Of a stretch of DNA of 55,351 bases, positions 15,346 through 23,525 are shown one piece after another. Every line of letters begins with the position of its first letter. The stretch's first letter is position 1. Source of the stretch: Sulfuricella sp. (lineage in GTDB: Bacteria; Pseudomonadota; Gammaproteobacteria; Burkholderiales; Sulfuricellaceae). The stretch spans positions 1-55,351 of the forward strand of contig JAQTMN010000009.1 in the NCBI GenBank assembly GCA_028714315.1. Direction: 5' to 3'. The position numbers and the translations under genes are program-made. The notes below the pieces were generated by a model. That model saw only the letters and a list, made by a program, of their open reading frames with translations, made no database searches and was not told the origin of the DNA.

Positions 15346-17403
15346 ATGAACGCCGTTACCACTACCGAAGCCCGCGCCATCCAAGCCCCCGCGCTGGAAG
15401 CTGCCGACCCGACCAAGAACCTGATTCTGGTTCCGCTGTCGCGGCTGGTGTTGCGCCCCACGGGCCGCAACGTGCGCAAGACCCCGCGCATGTCCATCCC
15501 CGAACTCGCCGCATCCATCCAGCGTGTCGGCCTGCTGCAAAACCTGATCGTGATTGCATCCGCCGATGGCGAGCATTACGAAGTCGTCGCCGGTGGCCGT
15601 CGCCTCGCCGCGTTGAAGCTGCTGGCGAAAAAGCACCGCATCAGCAAGGAATGGGAGGTTCCTTGCCTGCTGGTAGCCGATGGCACCGCCCGCACGGCCA
15701 GCCTCACCGAGAACGTACAGCGCGAAGCCATGCACCCCGCCGACCAGTTCGAGGCATTCGCCGCGCTGGTGGCCGAAGGCCGGCCCATCGAGGACATTGC
15801 GGCGGATTTCAGCGTCACGCCGCTGGTGGTGCAACGCCGCTTGAAGCTGGCGAACGTGTCGCCGCGCCTGATGGCCGACTATCGCGCCGATGCCGTCACG
15901 CTCGATCAGTTGATGGCGCTTGCCATCACCGATGACCACGCCGCACAGGAAGCCGCGTTCTACGATGCCCCGCAGTGGCAGCGGCATCCGTCCCACTTGC
16001 GCGAACGCCTGACCGAGCGCGAAATCGACGCCTACCGGCATCCGCTGGTGCGGTTCGTAGGGCTGGACACCTACGAAGCCGCAGGCGGTGGCATCCGCCG
16101 CGACCTGTTTGCGGAAGGCGATGCGGGCGTGTATCTGACCGATGCCGCGCTGCTGGAACGACTGGCGCAAACCCGGCTGGCAGGCATTGCCGCCAATGTT
16201 CGCGCCGAAGGTTGGGCGTGGGTGGATGCCACGCCGGGCGCGACCCATGCCGACCTGCACACCTTCCAACGCGCCCCGAGGGAGCGCCGCGAACCGAACA
16301 AGCGCGAAGCCGCACGCATCGAGAAGCTGCAAGCCCGGATGCACGAACTGGCCGAAGCCGTGGATGCCGCATTGGACGCCGACGACGAGGAAAAGGCCGA
16401 TGCCTTGCAGGAGGAAGGCGAAGCCGTGGGCGAGCAGTTGCAAGCGCTAGAAGATGGCTTGCAAGACTACGGCGCGAACGTGAAGGCCGCAGCCGGAGCC
16501 ATCGTCACCATCGACCGCAACGGCGAGGCCGTCATTCATCGCGGCCTGATGCGCGAAGCCGAAGCCAAGGCGCTGCGCACACTGGAAAGGATTCGGCAGG
16601 GTTTCGGCGGCGAAGGCGAAGCCGCGAACGACGAGGAAGGCGAGGACGGAGACGACGACAGGCAGCCCAAGGCCGCCGCCATGTCCGACCGGCTGGCGCA
16701 GAAGTTGAGCGCCCACCGCACCGCCGCGCTGCAAATCGAAGTCGCCCGGCATCCGCAAGCCGCGCTGGCCGCCGTGGTGCATGGCATGGTGCAGACCGTT
16801 TTGCAGGGCAGCCACTACGGCCACGACTTGCCGCTGGGCGTAAGCCTCAAAGTGCAAGACCGGCTGGAAGGCATGGCCCCGGACTTGCCCGAATCGCCCG
16901 CCGCCGTGGCGCTGCGCGAACTGCAACAGGTGGCGGGCGAAGCCTTGCCGGAGGACAGCGCCGAACTGTTCGCCGTGCTGCTGGCGAAGCCGCAAGATGA
17001 ACTGGTGCGGCTGCTGGCCGTGTGCGTGGCTTCCACGGTGGACGTGGTGACACCCCGCGCCACGCCGCACCAGCGCGGCGCAGAACTGGCGCAGGCCGTG
17101 GGCCTCGACATGGCCGCATGGTGGAAGCCGACCGCAGAAGGCTACTTCAAGCATGTTTCCAAGGCCGTGATTCTGGATGCCGTGGCCGTGTTTGCACCGG
17201 ATTCTGTAACCCGGCTGGCGAAGTTGAAGAAGGCCGACATTGCCAGCGAGGCCGAGCGGCTGGCCGATGGCACGGGCTGGATGCCCGCCATCTTCAAGGC
17301 CGCAGGCCCGCAGGATGCCGTGCAGGAAGAAGGCCCGGAGCAAAACGCCCCGGAGGATGCCGAGGCAATGGCGGATGAACCCGCCGAAGCACTGGCCGCT
17401 TGA
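15346..17403 (+). CDS. parB: ParB/RepB-family partition protein, large
   Basis: 685 residues, much longer than chromosomal ParB (about 290). Residues about 25-190 carry the ParB/sulfiredoxin-like CTPase fold: IQRVGLLQNLIV, VVAGGRRLAAL (GxRR) and TENVQREAMHPADQFEAF. The helix-turn-helix follows (IEDIAADFSVTPLVVQRRL). About 320-400 is a charged coiled coil. About 455-470 is an acidic linker (NDEEGEDGDDD). The C-terminal 220 residues form an extra helical domain ending in an alanine- and glutamate-rich tail. Large ParB proteins of this type are standard in Tn4371-like ICEs and may also act as global regulators, as KorB does. The matching ParA lies 5 kb away. Confidence 0.9.
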   Translation: MNAVTTTEARAIQAPALEAADPTKNLILVPLSRLVLRPTGRNVRKTPRMSIPELAASIQRVGLLQNLIVIASADGEHYEVVAGGRRLAALKLLAKKHRISKEWEVPCLLVADGTARTASLTENVQREAMHPADQFEAFAALVAEGRPIEDIAADFSVTPLVVQRRLKLANVSPRLMADYRADAVTLDQLMALAITDDHAAQEAAFYDAPQWQRHPSHLRERLTEREIDAYRHPLVRFVGLDTYEAAGGGIRRDLFAEGDAGVYLTDAALLERLAQTRLAGIAANVRAEGWAWVDATPGATHADLHTFQRAPRERREPNKREAARIEKLQARMHELAEAVDAALDADDEEKADALQEEGEAVGEQLQALEDGLQDYGANVKAAAGAIVTIDRNGEAVIHRGLMREAEAKALRTLERIRQGFGGEGEAANDEEGEDGDDDRQPKAAAMSDRLAQKLSAHRTAALQIEVARHPQAALAAVVHGMVQTVLQGSHYGHDLPLGVSLKVQDRLEGMAPDLPESPAAVALRELQQVAGEALPEDSAELFAVLLAKPQDELVRLLAVCVASTVDVVTPRATPHQRGAELAQAVGLDMAAWWKPTAEGYFKHVSKAVILDAVAVFAPDSVTRLAKLKKADIASEAERLADGTGWMPAIFKAAGPQDAVQEEGPEQNAPEDAEAMADEPAEALAA

Positions 17404-17465
17404 CCCGCACGGAAGGCAAGCGCCCCGGCCTCGACCGGGGCGCTTCGCTGCAAGGAGAAACCCCA

Positions 17466-17675
17466 ATGACCCGCACCACGACCAGCCGCCCACGCATGGC
17501 GGCGACCTATGCCCCCGGTACGGTACGCGCCCGCCGCTGGCACGGCGAAGGCGACGTGCGCGGCTACCGTCCGCCTCGCGGCTGGACAGCCCGAGCCGAC
17601 CTGACCGACTTTCACCCCATCACGGGCCGCGCCTTGCCGCGTGCCGTGTGGTGGATTATCGAAACCAAGGACTAA
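17466..17675 (+). CDS. Small basic conserved ICE protein
   Basis: 69 residues from ATG 17466, with CAAGGAGA upstream. It is arginine- and tryptophan-rich (ARRWHGEGDVRGYRPPRGW, ending in AVWWIIETKD). I do not know a named family. It lies 62 bp after parB, followed by three strong hairpins, so it probably ends the parB transcript. Confidence 0.7.
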   Translation: MTRTTTSRPRMAATYAPGTVRARRWHGEGDVRGYRPPRGWTARADLTDFHPITGRALPRAVWWIIETKD

Positions 17676-17688
17676 CCCATCATTCACG

Positions 17689-17813
17689 CCAGCCCCAGTC
17701 CGTTCCGCCCTGGGGCTGGTGGTCAAAAATCCGGGCGCGGCGGTGGCCGCGCCCGGTTTCAAGGCCCAAAACCAAAACGCCCCTTCGCCGCCTTCGGGCG
17801 GGCGGCGAAGGGG
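17689..17813. other. Three consecutive long hairpins
   Basis: Hairpin 1 has stems CCAGCCCCAG (17689-17698) and CTGGGGCTGG (17710-17719). Hairpin 2 has CCGGGCGCGGC (17731-17741) and GCCGCGCCCGG (17746-17756), followed by TTTC. Hairpin 3 has CCCCTTCGCCGCC (17780-17792) and GGCGGCGAAGGGG (17801-17813). All stems are perfect. Together they likely terminate parB-region transcription or protect an RNA end. The region 17814-18270 that follows holds no supportable gene. Confidence 0.75.
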
Positions 17814-18270
17814 CCGCGCACAAGCGGCCTTGTGCGCGAGAAACCACGAAGCCCACAAGTGCGGCGGCGCACCCCGCCGCCGGTGTTTGGACTGCGCCCC
17901 GCCGCAATGGGCGGGGCTTGTGGGGCTACGCCCCGGCTTGCTGCGGCAGGTTGTGCGAAAGCGTGCCGTCCTCGACGCTGGCGGTTCGTTGCCTGTATGT
18001 CACGAAGGACGGTTCACCGACACACCGCCCGGCCTCGCCCGATGGAGCCTCCACGCCACGCCTCAAGCATGTGCCGCGAGCTGCGGCAGGGGCGCTCCGG
18101 CCTTGTCGTCGGGGCATTGACCTGGCCCGCGTCAGGGCGCAAGCCGGTGAAGCCGTCACGCGGGGATGCCGAGTCGGCCATGTCTCCATTCGGGAGCGGT
18201 CGGCCTGTACGTCCTTGTCTTGTTGTGAATCCTGGCGGTGGCGCGGCTGCGCCTTGGGCTTCATGGCCGC

Positions 18271-18344
18271 AACCTTCCAGCAAAAATAATTTCCCCTGCG
18301 CTGCGCGCATTCCTCGCGGGACAAATTATTTTTGCTTCCAGGTT
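18271..18344. repeat. AT-rich inverted repeat in a GC-rich spacer
   Basis: GCAAAAATAATTT (18280-18292) and AAATTATTTTTGC (18323-18335) are exact reverse complements. The outer bases AACCT (18271-18275) and AGGTT (18340-18344) also pair, with a TTCC/GGAA swap between. The 30-nt loop is GC-rich. The arms are among the most AT-rich sequence in the element core. It lies 108 bp upstream of the DUF736 gene. It could be a protein-binding or DNA-opening site; the role is unknown. Confidence 0.7.
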
Positions 18345-18452
18345 CTCCACTTCGTTCCGACCGCAAGCGGTGCGGCCAGCCCATCCCCGCCGGACGGATC
18401 ACAACAAGGACGCACTGGCGCGACCTTGTTCAACCCGAAAGGAGAAATCATC

Positions 18453-18767
18453 ATGGCAAACATCGGCACCTTCACCGCAGAGAAAGACGGCTTCACCGGC
18501 ACGCTCCGCACCCTGACGCTCAACGTCAAAGTCAAGCTGGTTCCCAACGACAAGGGCGACAACGAGAACGCCCCCGACTACCGCCTGCAAGCGGCAAGTC
18601 ATGACATCGGCGCGGCGTGGAAGAAGACCAGCGAGGCCGGACGGCCCTATGTGTCCGTGACCCTGGACGATCCTTCGTTCCCAGCCACCGTTTATGCCCG
18701 CCTGATCGAAGGCGAGAACGGCACGCACGACCTGATCTGGTCGCGCAACAAGCCCAAGGCGGCCTGA
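18453..18767 (+). CDS. DUF736 family protein
   Basis: 104 residues from ATG 18453 with AAAGGAG upstream. The opening (MANIGTFTAEKDGFTGTLRT), the central DYRL and GAAWKKTS, and VTLDDPSFPATVYARL match the small DUF736 family found on plasmids and ICEs of proteobacteria. Its role is unknown. It stands alone between a long structured spacer and a stem-loop (GCCCCGCC 18782-18789 with GGCGGGGC 18796-18803). Confidence 0.9.
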   Translation: MANIGTFTAEKDGFTGTLRTLTLNVKVKLVPNDKGDNENAPDYRLQAASHDIGAAWKKTSEAGRPYVSVTLDDPSFPATVYARLIEGENGTHDLIWSRNKPKAA

Positions 18768-19088
18768 CGGCCGCCCACAGCGCCCCGCCCATTGCGGCGG
18801 GGCACTGTGCTGCTCATCGCATCACCGCACGCATAGGGTTTCGGCAGTCGCTCCGCGCTGGGTACGTCCACCAGGGCCGGTATCGCATGGGTGCTGACTG
18901 GAGGGTTCGCAACCCTTGGCAGCCGCAGGCACAAGATGGCGTGTCGGCGCTGGAAGCGCCGCCGGGCTTTCGGGCTGCGCCCCGTGCCGGCTACGCCGTC
19001 ACGGCCAATCGGCTTCAATCCCTCACGCCTTCGCGCCTGCGGCGCTGCGCGCTTCGCTTGCGGAGATCCGGCACTACGCGCCGACGCG
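18768..19088. other. Spacer between DUF736 and the Xre gene
   Basis: It begins with the stem-loop at 18782-18803, which has no T-run. It ends with another copy of the backbone spacer motif (CTCACGCCTTCGCGCCTGCGG...GCTTCGCTTGCGG near 19021-19061). No gene is supportable on either strand. Confidence 0.5.
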
Positions 19089-19382
19089 CTACGGCGTATC
19101 CGACTCCTTCAGCACGGCCTCAAGCTCCTGGCGCACGCGCGCCAGCAGCTCGTCGGCCTGGTGCGCGCTGTCGCCGACGTAGGCCAGCGTCAGCAGCGTG
19201 AGCGGATGCACGTCCATGACCTCGCACAGCTCGGCCAGCTTGTGGATGGTCGGGCTTTTCAGGTCGCGTTCCAGCGAACTCATGTAGGTGCGGCTGGACA
19301 CGTCAGAGAACGCTTCCTGGCTCAAGCCACGCGCTTTCCTGACCGTCCGTATCGCCGCTGCCAATGAGTTCTTCGCTGCCAC
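19089..19382 (-). CDS. Xre-family regulator of the ICE core
   Basis: 97 residues from GTG 19382; a TAG lies directly before it, so no longer protein is possible. Residues 6-62 form a Cro/C1-type helix-turn-helix (LAAAIRTVRKARGLSQEAF, SSRTYMSSLERDLKSPTI, LAELCEVMDVHPLTLL). The tail is helical. It is read away from the DUF2958 gene, and the shared gap holds two CTATAG boxes and a good plus-strand promoter. It is a candidate master repressor of the replication and transfer genes downstream. Confidence 0.88.
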   Translation of the reverse strand: MAAKNSLAAAIRTVRKARGLSQEAFSDVSSRTYMSSLERDLKSPTIHKLAELCEVMDVHPLTLLTLAYVGDSAHQADELLARVRQELEAVLKESDTP

Positions 19383-19418
19383 CTATGGTTTCCCCCCAAA
19401 AACCAAGATGACAGCCCA

Positions 19419-19447
19419 TTGCGCTCTATAGGGCTACAATCTATAGT
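19419..19447 (+). promoter_or_regulatory. Promoter with paired CTATAG boxes, divergent from the Xre gene
   Basis: TTGCGC (19419-19424), a 17-bp spacer and TATAGT (19442-19447). Two palindromic CTATAG boxes (19426-19431 and 19441-19446) lie 15 bp apart, one inside the spacer and one on the -10. A repressor bound there would block transcription. The adjacent Xre protein is the natural candidate. Confidence 0.6.
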
Positions 19448-19646
19448 GTTCATTTTGTGCTACTGCTTTCCTCTTTCGTGCCTTTACGGAAATCCGTATC
19501 TGCGGATTTCTTCAAACCCAGGGAACCGCATCCGTGTCTTTCCTGACTTCCGGCAATGCGCTTTCGTGCCTCTACGCTTCTATGGATTCGTGCGCAAGCA
19601 CAGAGGCGCTTCGGCGGTTCCGTGCATTCGTGGAAGGCACGCGGCC

Positions 19647-19994
19647 GTGATCCCGCTTGCGACCGAGGAAGAACGGACGCGGCTGCTGGCCCACGGCCAA
19701 GCCCGCGCCGCCGGGCAGGATATCGACCCGTTGCCGGCCGTGCGGCTGTTCACCCCGGACGCGCATGCAACATGGCTGCTGGCCTCGCTCGATCCTGCCG
19801 ATGGCGATACGGCCTACGGCCTGATCGACTTGGGGATCGGAATGCCCGCTCTGGGCACGGTGAGGCTGTCCGATCTCGCGTCCATCGTCGGCCCGCGTCA
19901 GCGGCCGGTGATGCGCGATCGCTACTTTCAGCCGACGCGGAGGCTGTCGGAGTATGTCCGGCTGGCGCAGGAAGACGGTTCGATCCCGGACTGA
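19647..19994 (+). CDS. DUF2958 domain protein
   Basis: 115 residues from GTG 19647, with GGAAGG at 19632-19637. The frame is open further upstream, but that part (from 19419) overlaps the promoter and reads as non-protein. Conserved-looking blocks are HATWLLASLDPADGDTAYGL, then DLGIGMPALGTV and RDRYFQPTRRLSEYV, typical of the DUF2958 family of mobile elements. Its function is unknown. It would be the first gene behind the CTATAG promoter, with a leader of about 195 nt. Confidence 0.85.
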   Translation: MIPLATEEERTRLLAHGQARAAGQDIDPLPAVRLFTPDAHATWLLASLDPADGDTAYGLIDLGIGMPALGTVRLSDLASIVGPRQRPVMRDRYFQPTRRLSEYVRLAQEDGSIPD

Positions 19995-20340
19995 TACCGG
20001 CCAGCGCAGCAGGGCCAAACGGGACGCATTGTGACTATTTCAGTCTTGTTCAAGACCGGACAAGTCTGAATCCGCACGCTTGCGCCGAAGCGGTGCGATC
20101 CAGATGCAAACAGTCATGATGCCGGGCGCTGGATGCGGCACGTTGCTCAATGCTGCGCACCATTTTTACGGCGGCGCAGCCGTCGCATTCAGACGATTTC
20201 AGCAATGCTCCGGAGCGAATCTGTCTTGACACCAGCAGTTACAGCTTACCTTGATTCGATGACGACTTGATGGCGTTTCGATAGCTCCCGCACGGCGGAA
20301 TCCGTAGCGACGTTCCTGCTGATCGACAGGAGGTTGCGTT
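19995..20340. other. Spacer with inverted repeats before the DUF2285 gene
   Basis: It holds GTCTTG-TT-CAAGAC (20043-20056). It also holds an 8-bp pair GTCTGAAT (20064-20071) and ATTCAGAC (20187-20194), 115 bp apart. A TTGACA at 20225 has no good -10 at standard spacing. GACAGGAGG (20328-20336) is the ribosome site for the next gene. No gene is supportable here. Confidence 0.45.
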
Positions 20341-21108
20341 ATGGCTGATCTGAACGCCGAGCATTGGTATCCAACCGCCGCGTATCTCTACACGCTGCAC
20401 CTCGACGGCCCCGCGCTGGCCTGGGAATACCTGCGTAGAAACCCCGATTACCGGCTCGACTGGTTGCGCCGTCGCCGCCGACCGGATACGGCGCATCGAT
20501 GGGGCTTGCGCCTGCTGGAAGACCCGGCCCTGGATGCGCGCGATGCGCATCCAGCCTGGTTCCCCGATCACGATGGCGTGATCCAGCTCTATCCAGACGA
20601 CGACCCGCCGCCGGATGCCGACGCCTTCGAGTTCTGGCGCGTGCCTGGCCGCAAGCAACTGATCCACGACGGCAAGCGCCTGGTGCTGGTGTCGCACTGG
20701 CCGGGTTGCTGCGTGCGGCTGGCACTCGCGCCCGGCCTGGAAGACGGCATGGCCTACCTCTACGCCACCCGCGCCTGCGCCACGCCCTGCACGCGCTATC
20801 GCACGCTCGCGGCCGAACTGGATGCGCTGTCCGCCGCGACCGTGGCCACGCCTGCGGCGGCGGCTCGATCCCGGCCCACGCCCGCCGCGGTGCTGGAACT
20901 GCACACCTTGCAGGCGCTCGACGCGACCCTCTCGGGCGCGTCCTTGCGCGAGGTGGCCGAAGGGCTGTTCGGCGCGGATGCCGTCGCAGCCGACTGGCAC
21001 AAAGACAGCGCCTTGCGTGCTCGCGTGCGGCGGCTGGTGCGCCGTGGCGATGCGCTGATGCGCGGCGGCTACCGCCGCCTGGCACAGCTTCCGCCACCGT
21101 TGCACTAG
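20341..21108 (+). CDS. DUF2285 protein with a DUF6499-like N-terminus
   Basis: 255 residues from ATG 20341. The N-terminus (NAEHWYPTAAYLYTLHLDGP, ALAWEYLRRNPDYRLDW) matches the short transcriptional-regulator-like domain called DUF6499. The C-terminal third (LHTLQALDATLSGASLREVA, GLFG, DSALRARVRRLVRRGDALM) matches DUF2285, a helical, probably DNA-binding domain. Such proteins precede the small HTH and repA genes in Tn4371-like elements, exactly as here. A regulator of replication or excision is likely but unproven. Confidence 0.85.
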   Translation: MADLNAEHWYPTAAYLYTLHLDGPALAWEYLRRNPDYRLDWLRRRRRPDTAHRWGLRLLEDPALDARDAHPAWFPDHDGVIQLYPDDDPPPDADAFEFWRVPGRKQLIHDGKRLVLVSHWPGCCVRLALAPGLEDGMAYLYATRACATPCTRYRTLAAELDALSAATVATPAAAARSRPTPAAVLELHTLQALDATLSGASLREVAEGLFGADAVAADWHKDSALRARVRRLVRRGDALMRGGYRRLAQLPPPLH

Positions 21109-21219
21109 GGGGGACGTTTCGCGTCCCTTGAAGAACGTCCCTTAGCAAGAAGCCTTGCTTTCTTGAAAGTGCCTCTATCCGGCCGCGTGGTGTGGCCGGG
21201 CTTGATGGAGGTACACCCC

Positions 21220-21504
21220 ATGCGACCCGCTCCCTTGCGGCCTGCCGCCGCTGCTGTCGCTGCGCCCGCGCAGCCCCAACGCTACCTGACCAACGACGAA
21301 GCCGCCGAATACCTGCGGCTGTCGCCGCGCACGCTGGAGAAACAGCGCGTGATCGGCGGAGGGCCGAAGTTCCGCAAGTTCGGCCGCCGCGTCATGTACG
21401 CGGTAAGCGACCTCGATGCCTGGGCCGACCAGCGCAGCTACGAGGCGACTTCCGACCCGGAATATGCCCAACGCCACGCGGGTGACTACCGTGATGGCCG
21501 CTGA
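21220..21504 (+). CDS. Excisionase-like helix-turn-helix protein
   Basis: 94 residues from ATG 21220, with GGAGG at 21207-21211. Residues about 23-75 form the winged MerR/Xis-type HTH (YLTNDEAAEYLRLSPRTLEK, GPKFRKFGRRVMYAVSDLDA). It is the only excisionase-like protein in the element, so it may be the directionality factor for Int, although similar proteins also regulate repA. It lies just upstream of repA. Confidence 0.85.
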   Translation: MRPAPLRPAAAAVAAPAQPQRYLTNDEAAEYLRLSPRTLEKQRVIGGGPKFRKFGRRVMYAVSDLDAWADQRSYEATSDPEYAQRHAGDYRDGR

Positions 21505-21530
21505 ACGCCGGTGCGTGGGTGGCCTTTGCC

Positions 21531-22376
21531 ATGTCCAGCCCGCCAGGGCAAGCCTTGCAGCAGCGCGAACAGCTCGACCTGTTCCGGGCGCTGCCGGGCG
21601 ACATGGCACCACGCGACAGCCAGGACTTGATGGCCTTTCCGTTCTTCTCGCTGGCGAAGTCGCGGCGCACCGCGCCGATCGACTTTCGCGCAGGCGGCAT
21701 CACCATCCGCGTGGAGGGCACGCAGGAGCACGGCATCGCAACGATATGGGATGCCGACGTGCTGATATGGGCCGCTTCGCAGATCGCGGAGGCGCGCGAC
21801 GCGGGCATCCGCCCGTCGCGCTGGATACGCGCCACGCCCTACGAAATCCTGCGCTTCATCGGGCGCGGCACATCGCTCAACGACTACCAGCGCCTGAAAG
21901 CCGCGCTGGATCGCTTGCAATCGACCACGGTGGCCACGTCCATCCGCGAAACCACGGGAAGGCGCTTGCATCGCTTCTCGTGGATCAACGAGTGGAAGGA
22001 ACTGGCCGACGCCAGCGGCGTGCCGCTGGGCATCGAGCTGATCTTGCCCGATTGGTTCTATGCGGGCGTGCTCGATGCCGCCTTGGTGCTGACCATCGAC
22101 CCGGCCTATTTCCGCTTGAAGGGCGGCATCGAACGCTGGCTGTATCGCCTGGTGCGCAAGCACGGCGGACGGCAGGAACACGGCTGGCAATTCGATTTCC
22201 GGCACCTCTACCGCAAATCGGGCAGCGCGGCGCGCTTCTCCGATTTTGCCTACGACTTGCGCGCCCTGGTGGCGCGGCAGTCGCTGCCCGGCTACGTCCT
22301 GGACATCGAGCGGATGCCGGACGATGGAACGGAACTGCTGACCTTCCGGCCAGTGCTGCATACGGCACGGGGATAA
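21531..22376 (+). CDS. repA: Replication initiator RepA
   Basis: 281 residues from ATG 21531; GTG 21519 is an alternative 4 codons earlier. It fits the plasmid RepA-like initiator family: QREQLDLFRALPGDMAPRDS, MAFPFFSLAKSRRTAPI, RWIRATPYEILRFIGRGTSL, TGRRLHRFSWINEWKEL and ERWLYRLVRKHGG. The initiator is expected to bind iterons, and three 18-bp repeats lie 25 bp downstream. With parA next, this is a plasmid-type replication and partition cassette inside an ICE, which would help the excised circle persist. Confidence 0.92.
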   Translation: MSSPPGQALQQREQLDLFRALPGDMAPRDSQDLMAFPFFSLAKSRRTAPIDFRAGGITIRVEGTQEHGIATIWDADVLIWAASQIAEARDAGIRPSRWIRATPYEILRFIGRGTSLNDYQRLKAALDRLQSTTVATSIRETTGRRLHRFSWINEWKELADASGVPLGIELILPDWFYAGVLDAALVLTIDPAYFRLKGGIERWLYRLVRKHGGRQEHGWQFDFRHLYRKSGSAARFSDFAYDLRALVARQSLPGYVLDIERMPDDGTELLTFRPVLHTARG

Positions 22377-22400
22377 CTCGGGGAAAACTTGTGGACGGCC

Positions 22401-22465
22401 TCGTGCTATCAGGAGTACCGGGTATCGTGCTATCAGGAGTACGCCTATCGTGCTATCAGGAGTAC
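22401..22465. repeat. Three iterons downstream of repA (putative oriV)
   Basis: TCGTGCTATCAGGAGTAC occurs exactly at 22401-22418, 22425-22442 and 22448-22465 (spacing 24 and 23 bp, about two helical turns). CGCCGT (22471-22476) and ACGGCG (22487-22492) then form an inverted repeat, followed by an AT-rich stretch at about 22508-22548. Iterons, a dyad and AT-rich DNA beside repA are the usual parts of an iteron origin. Repression of parA is another possible role. Confidence 0.8.
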
Positions 22466-22617
22466 GAAAACGCCGTAAAGCCAATAACGGCGCGGGTTTG
22501 CGCCCCCTCTAACTTACCTAACAAGAAATACATAACTTTTAGTAGAAGCGCGCCGTTTCGGTGGAAAACCACCCAGCGGCACGGCCAGGCCGGCTTTCCG
22601 GCAGGGAGGGCCGCGCC

Positions 22618-23256
22618 ATGATCGTCGCGCTTCTCAATCAGAAAGGCGGCGTAGGCAAGACCACGCTCGCCACGCACATCGCCGGCGAGCTGGCGATGCG
22701 CGGCCAGCACGTCGTGCTGCTGGATGCCGACCCGCAGGGTTCCTCACTGGACTGGACGCAGCGCAGAAGCCAGCAAGGCTTGCCACGGCTGTTCAGCGCC
22801 GTGGGCCTCGCACGCGAAACGCTGCACCAAGAGGCACCAGAACTCGCCAGGCGAGCAGATCACGTCGTCATCGACGGCCCGCCGCGCATCGCCGCCTTGG
22901 CGCGCTCCGCGCTGCTGGCGGCCGAGCGCGTGCTGATCCCGGTGCAGCCGAGTCCCTACGACCTGTGGGCCAGCGCCGAGATGGTGGCGCTGATCCGCGA
23001 GGCGCAGGTGTTCCGGCCTGCGCTGCGCGCGGCCTTCATCATCAATCGGCGTGTCAGTACCACCGTGATCGGGCGCGAAGCGCGCCAGGCGCTTGCCGAC
23101 CAGCCGCTTCCTGCGCTGCGCGCGGAAGTGCATCAGCGCGTCGTGTTCGCCGACAGCGTGGCCGCTGGTCGGCTTGCACGCGAGACGGCGCCGGACAGCG
23201 CGGCCGCGCGTGAAATCACCGCGCTGGTCGATGAACTGCTGCGGTGGCCGTCATGA
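22618..23256 (+). CDS. parA: ParA-family partition ATPase
   Basis: 212 residues from ATG 22618 with GGGAGGG upstream. The deviant Walker A is K-G-G-V-G-K-T-T at about 9-16 (NQKGGVGKTT), Walker A' is LLDADPQGSSLDW and Walker B is VVIDGPPR. It lacks the N-terminal HTH of type Ia ParA, so it is the short type Ib. It overlaps the next gene by 4 bp. It should work with the RHH protein or with the large ParB at 15346 to keep the excised element in both daughter cells. Confidence 0.93.
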   Translation: MIVALLNQKGGVGKTTLATHIAGELAMRGQHVVLLDADPQGSSLDWTQRRSQQGLPRLFSAVGLARETLHQEAPELARRADHVVIDGPPRIAALARSALLAAERVLIPVQPSPYDLWASAEMVALIREAQVFRPALRAAFIINRRVSTTVIGREARQALADQPLPALRAEVHQRVVFADSVAAGRLARETAPDSAAAREITALVDELLRWPS

Positions 23257-23525
23257 CAGCGAAGCCGCCACCACGCGCCAAGCGTGTCGGCATCGGCGCG
23301 CGTCCGCCCGCGAATCCACACGCCGAGGCGTGGATTCGCCAAGGTGATGCCGATGCGCTGGGCAAGGGCGACCTCTACACGGCTCGCCTCACTCTCGACA
23401 TCACGCCCGCCATGCGGGCGCGCATCAAGGTGTCGGCCTTCACGCAAGGCGTGACCGTGGCCGACCTGCTGCGCGGCCTGCTGGAGCGCGAGTTTCCAGA
23501 GAGCCGCAGGGAGAGCACCCCATGA
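23253..23525 (+). CDS. ParG-like ribbon-helix-helix protein
   Basis: 90 residues from ATG 23253, overlapping parA (ATGA) and the next gene. The N-terminus is basic and flexible. The C-terminus (DLYTARLTLDITPAMRARIK, VSAFTQGVTVADLLRGLLER) is a ribbon-helix-helix domain. This is the layout of ParG-type centromere-binding proteins, which pair with short ParA proteins. It could therefore be the true ParA partner. Confidence 0.75.
   Translation: MTAKPPPRAKRVGIGARPPANPHAEAWIRQGDADALGKGDLYTARLTLDITPAMRARIKVSAFTQGVTVADLLRGLLEREFPESRRESTP

Noticed and set aside
17832-18452. Upstream extension of the DUF736 frame
   Set aside because: The family begins at MANIGTF (18453) with a good ribosome site; the upstream part is low-complexity.
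22401-22465. Possible CRISPR-like array
   Set aside because: Only three repeats with 5-6 bp spacers beside repA; these are iterons, and no cas gene is present.
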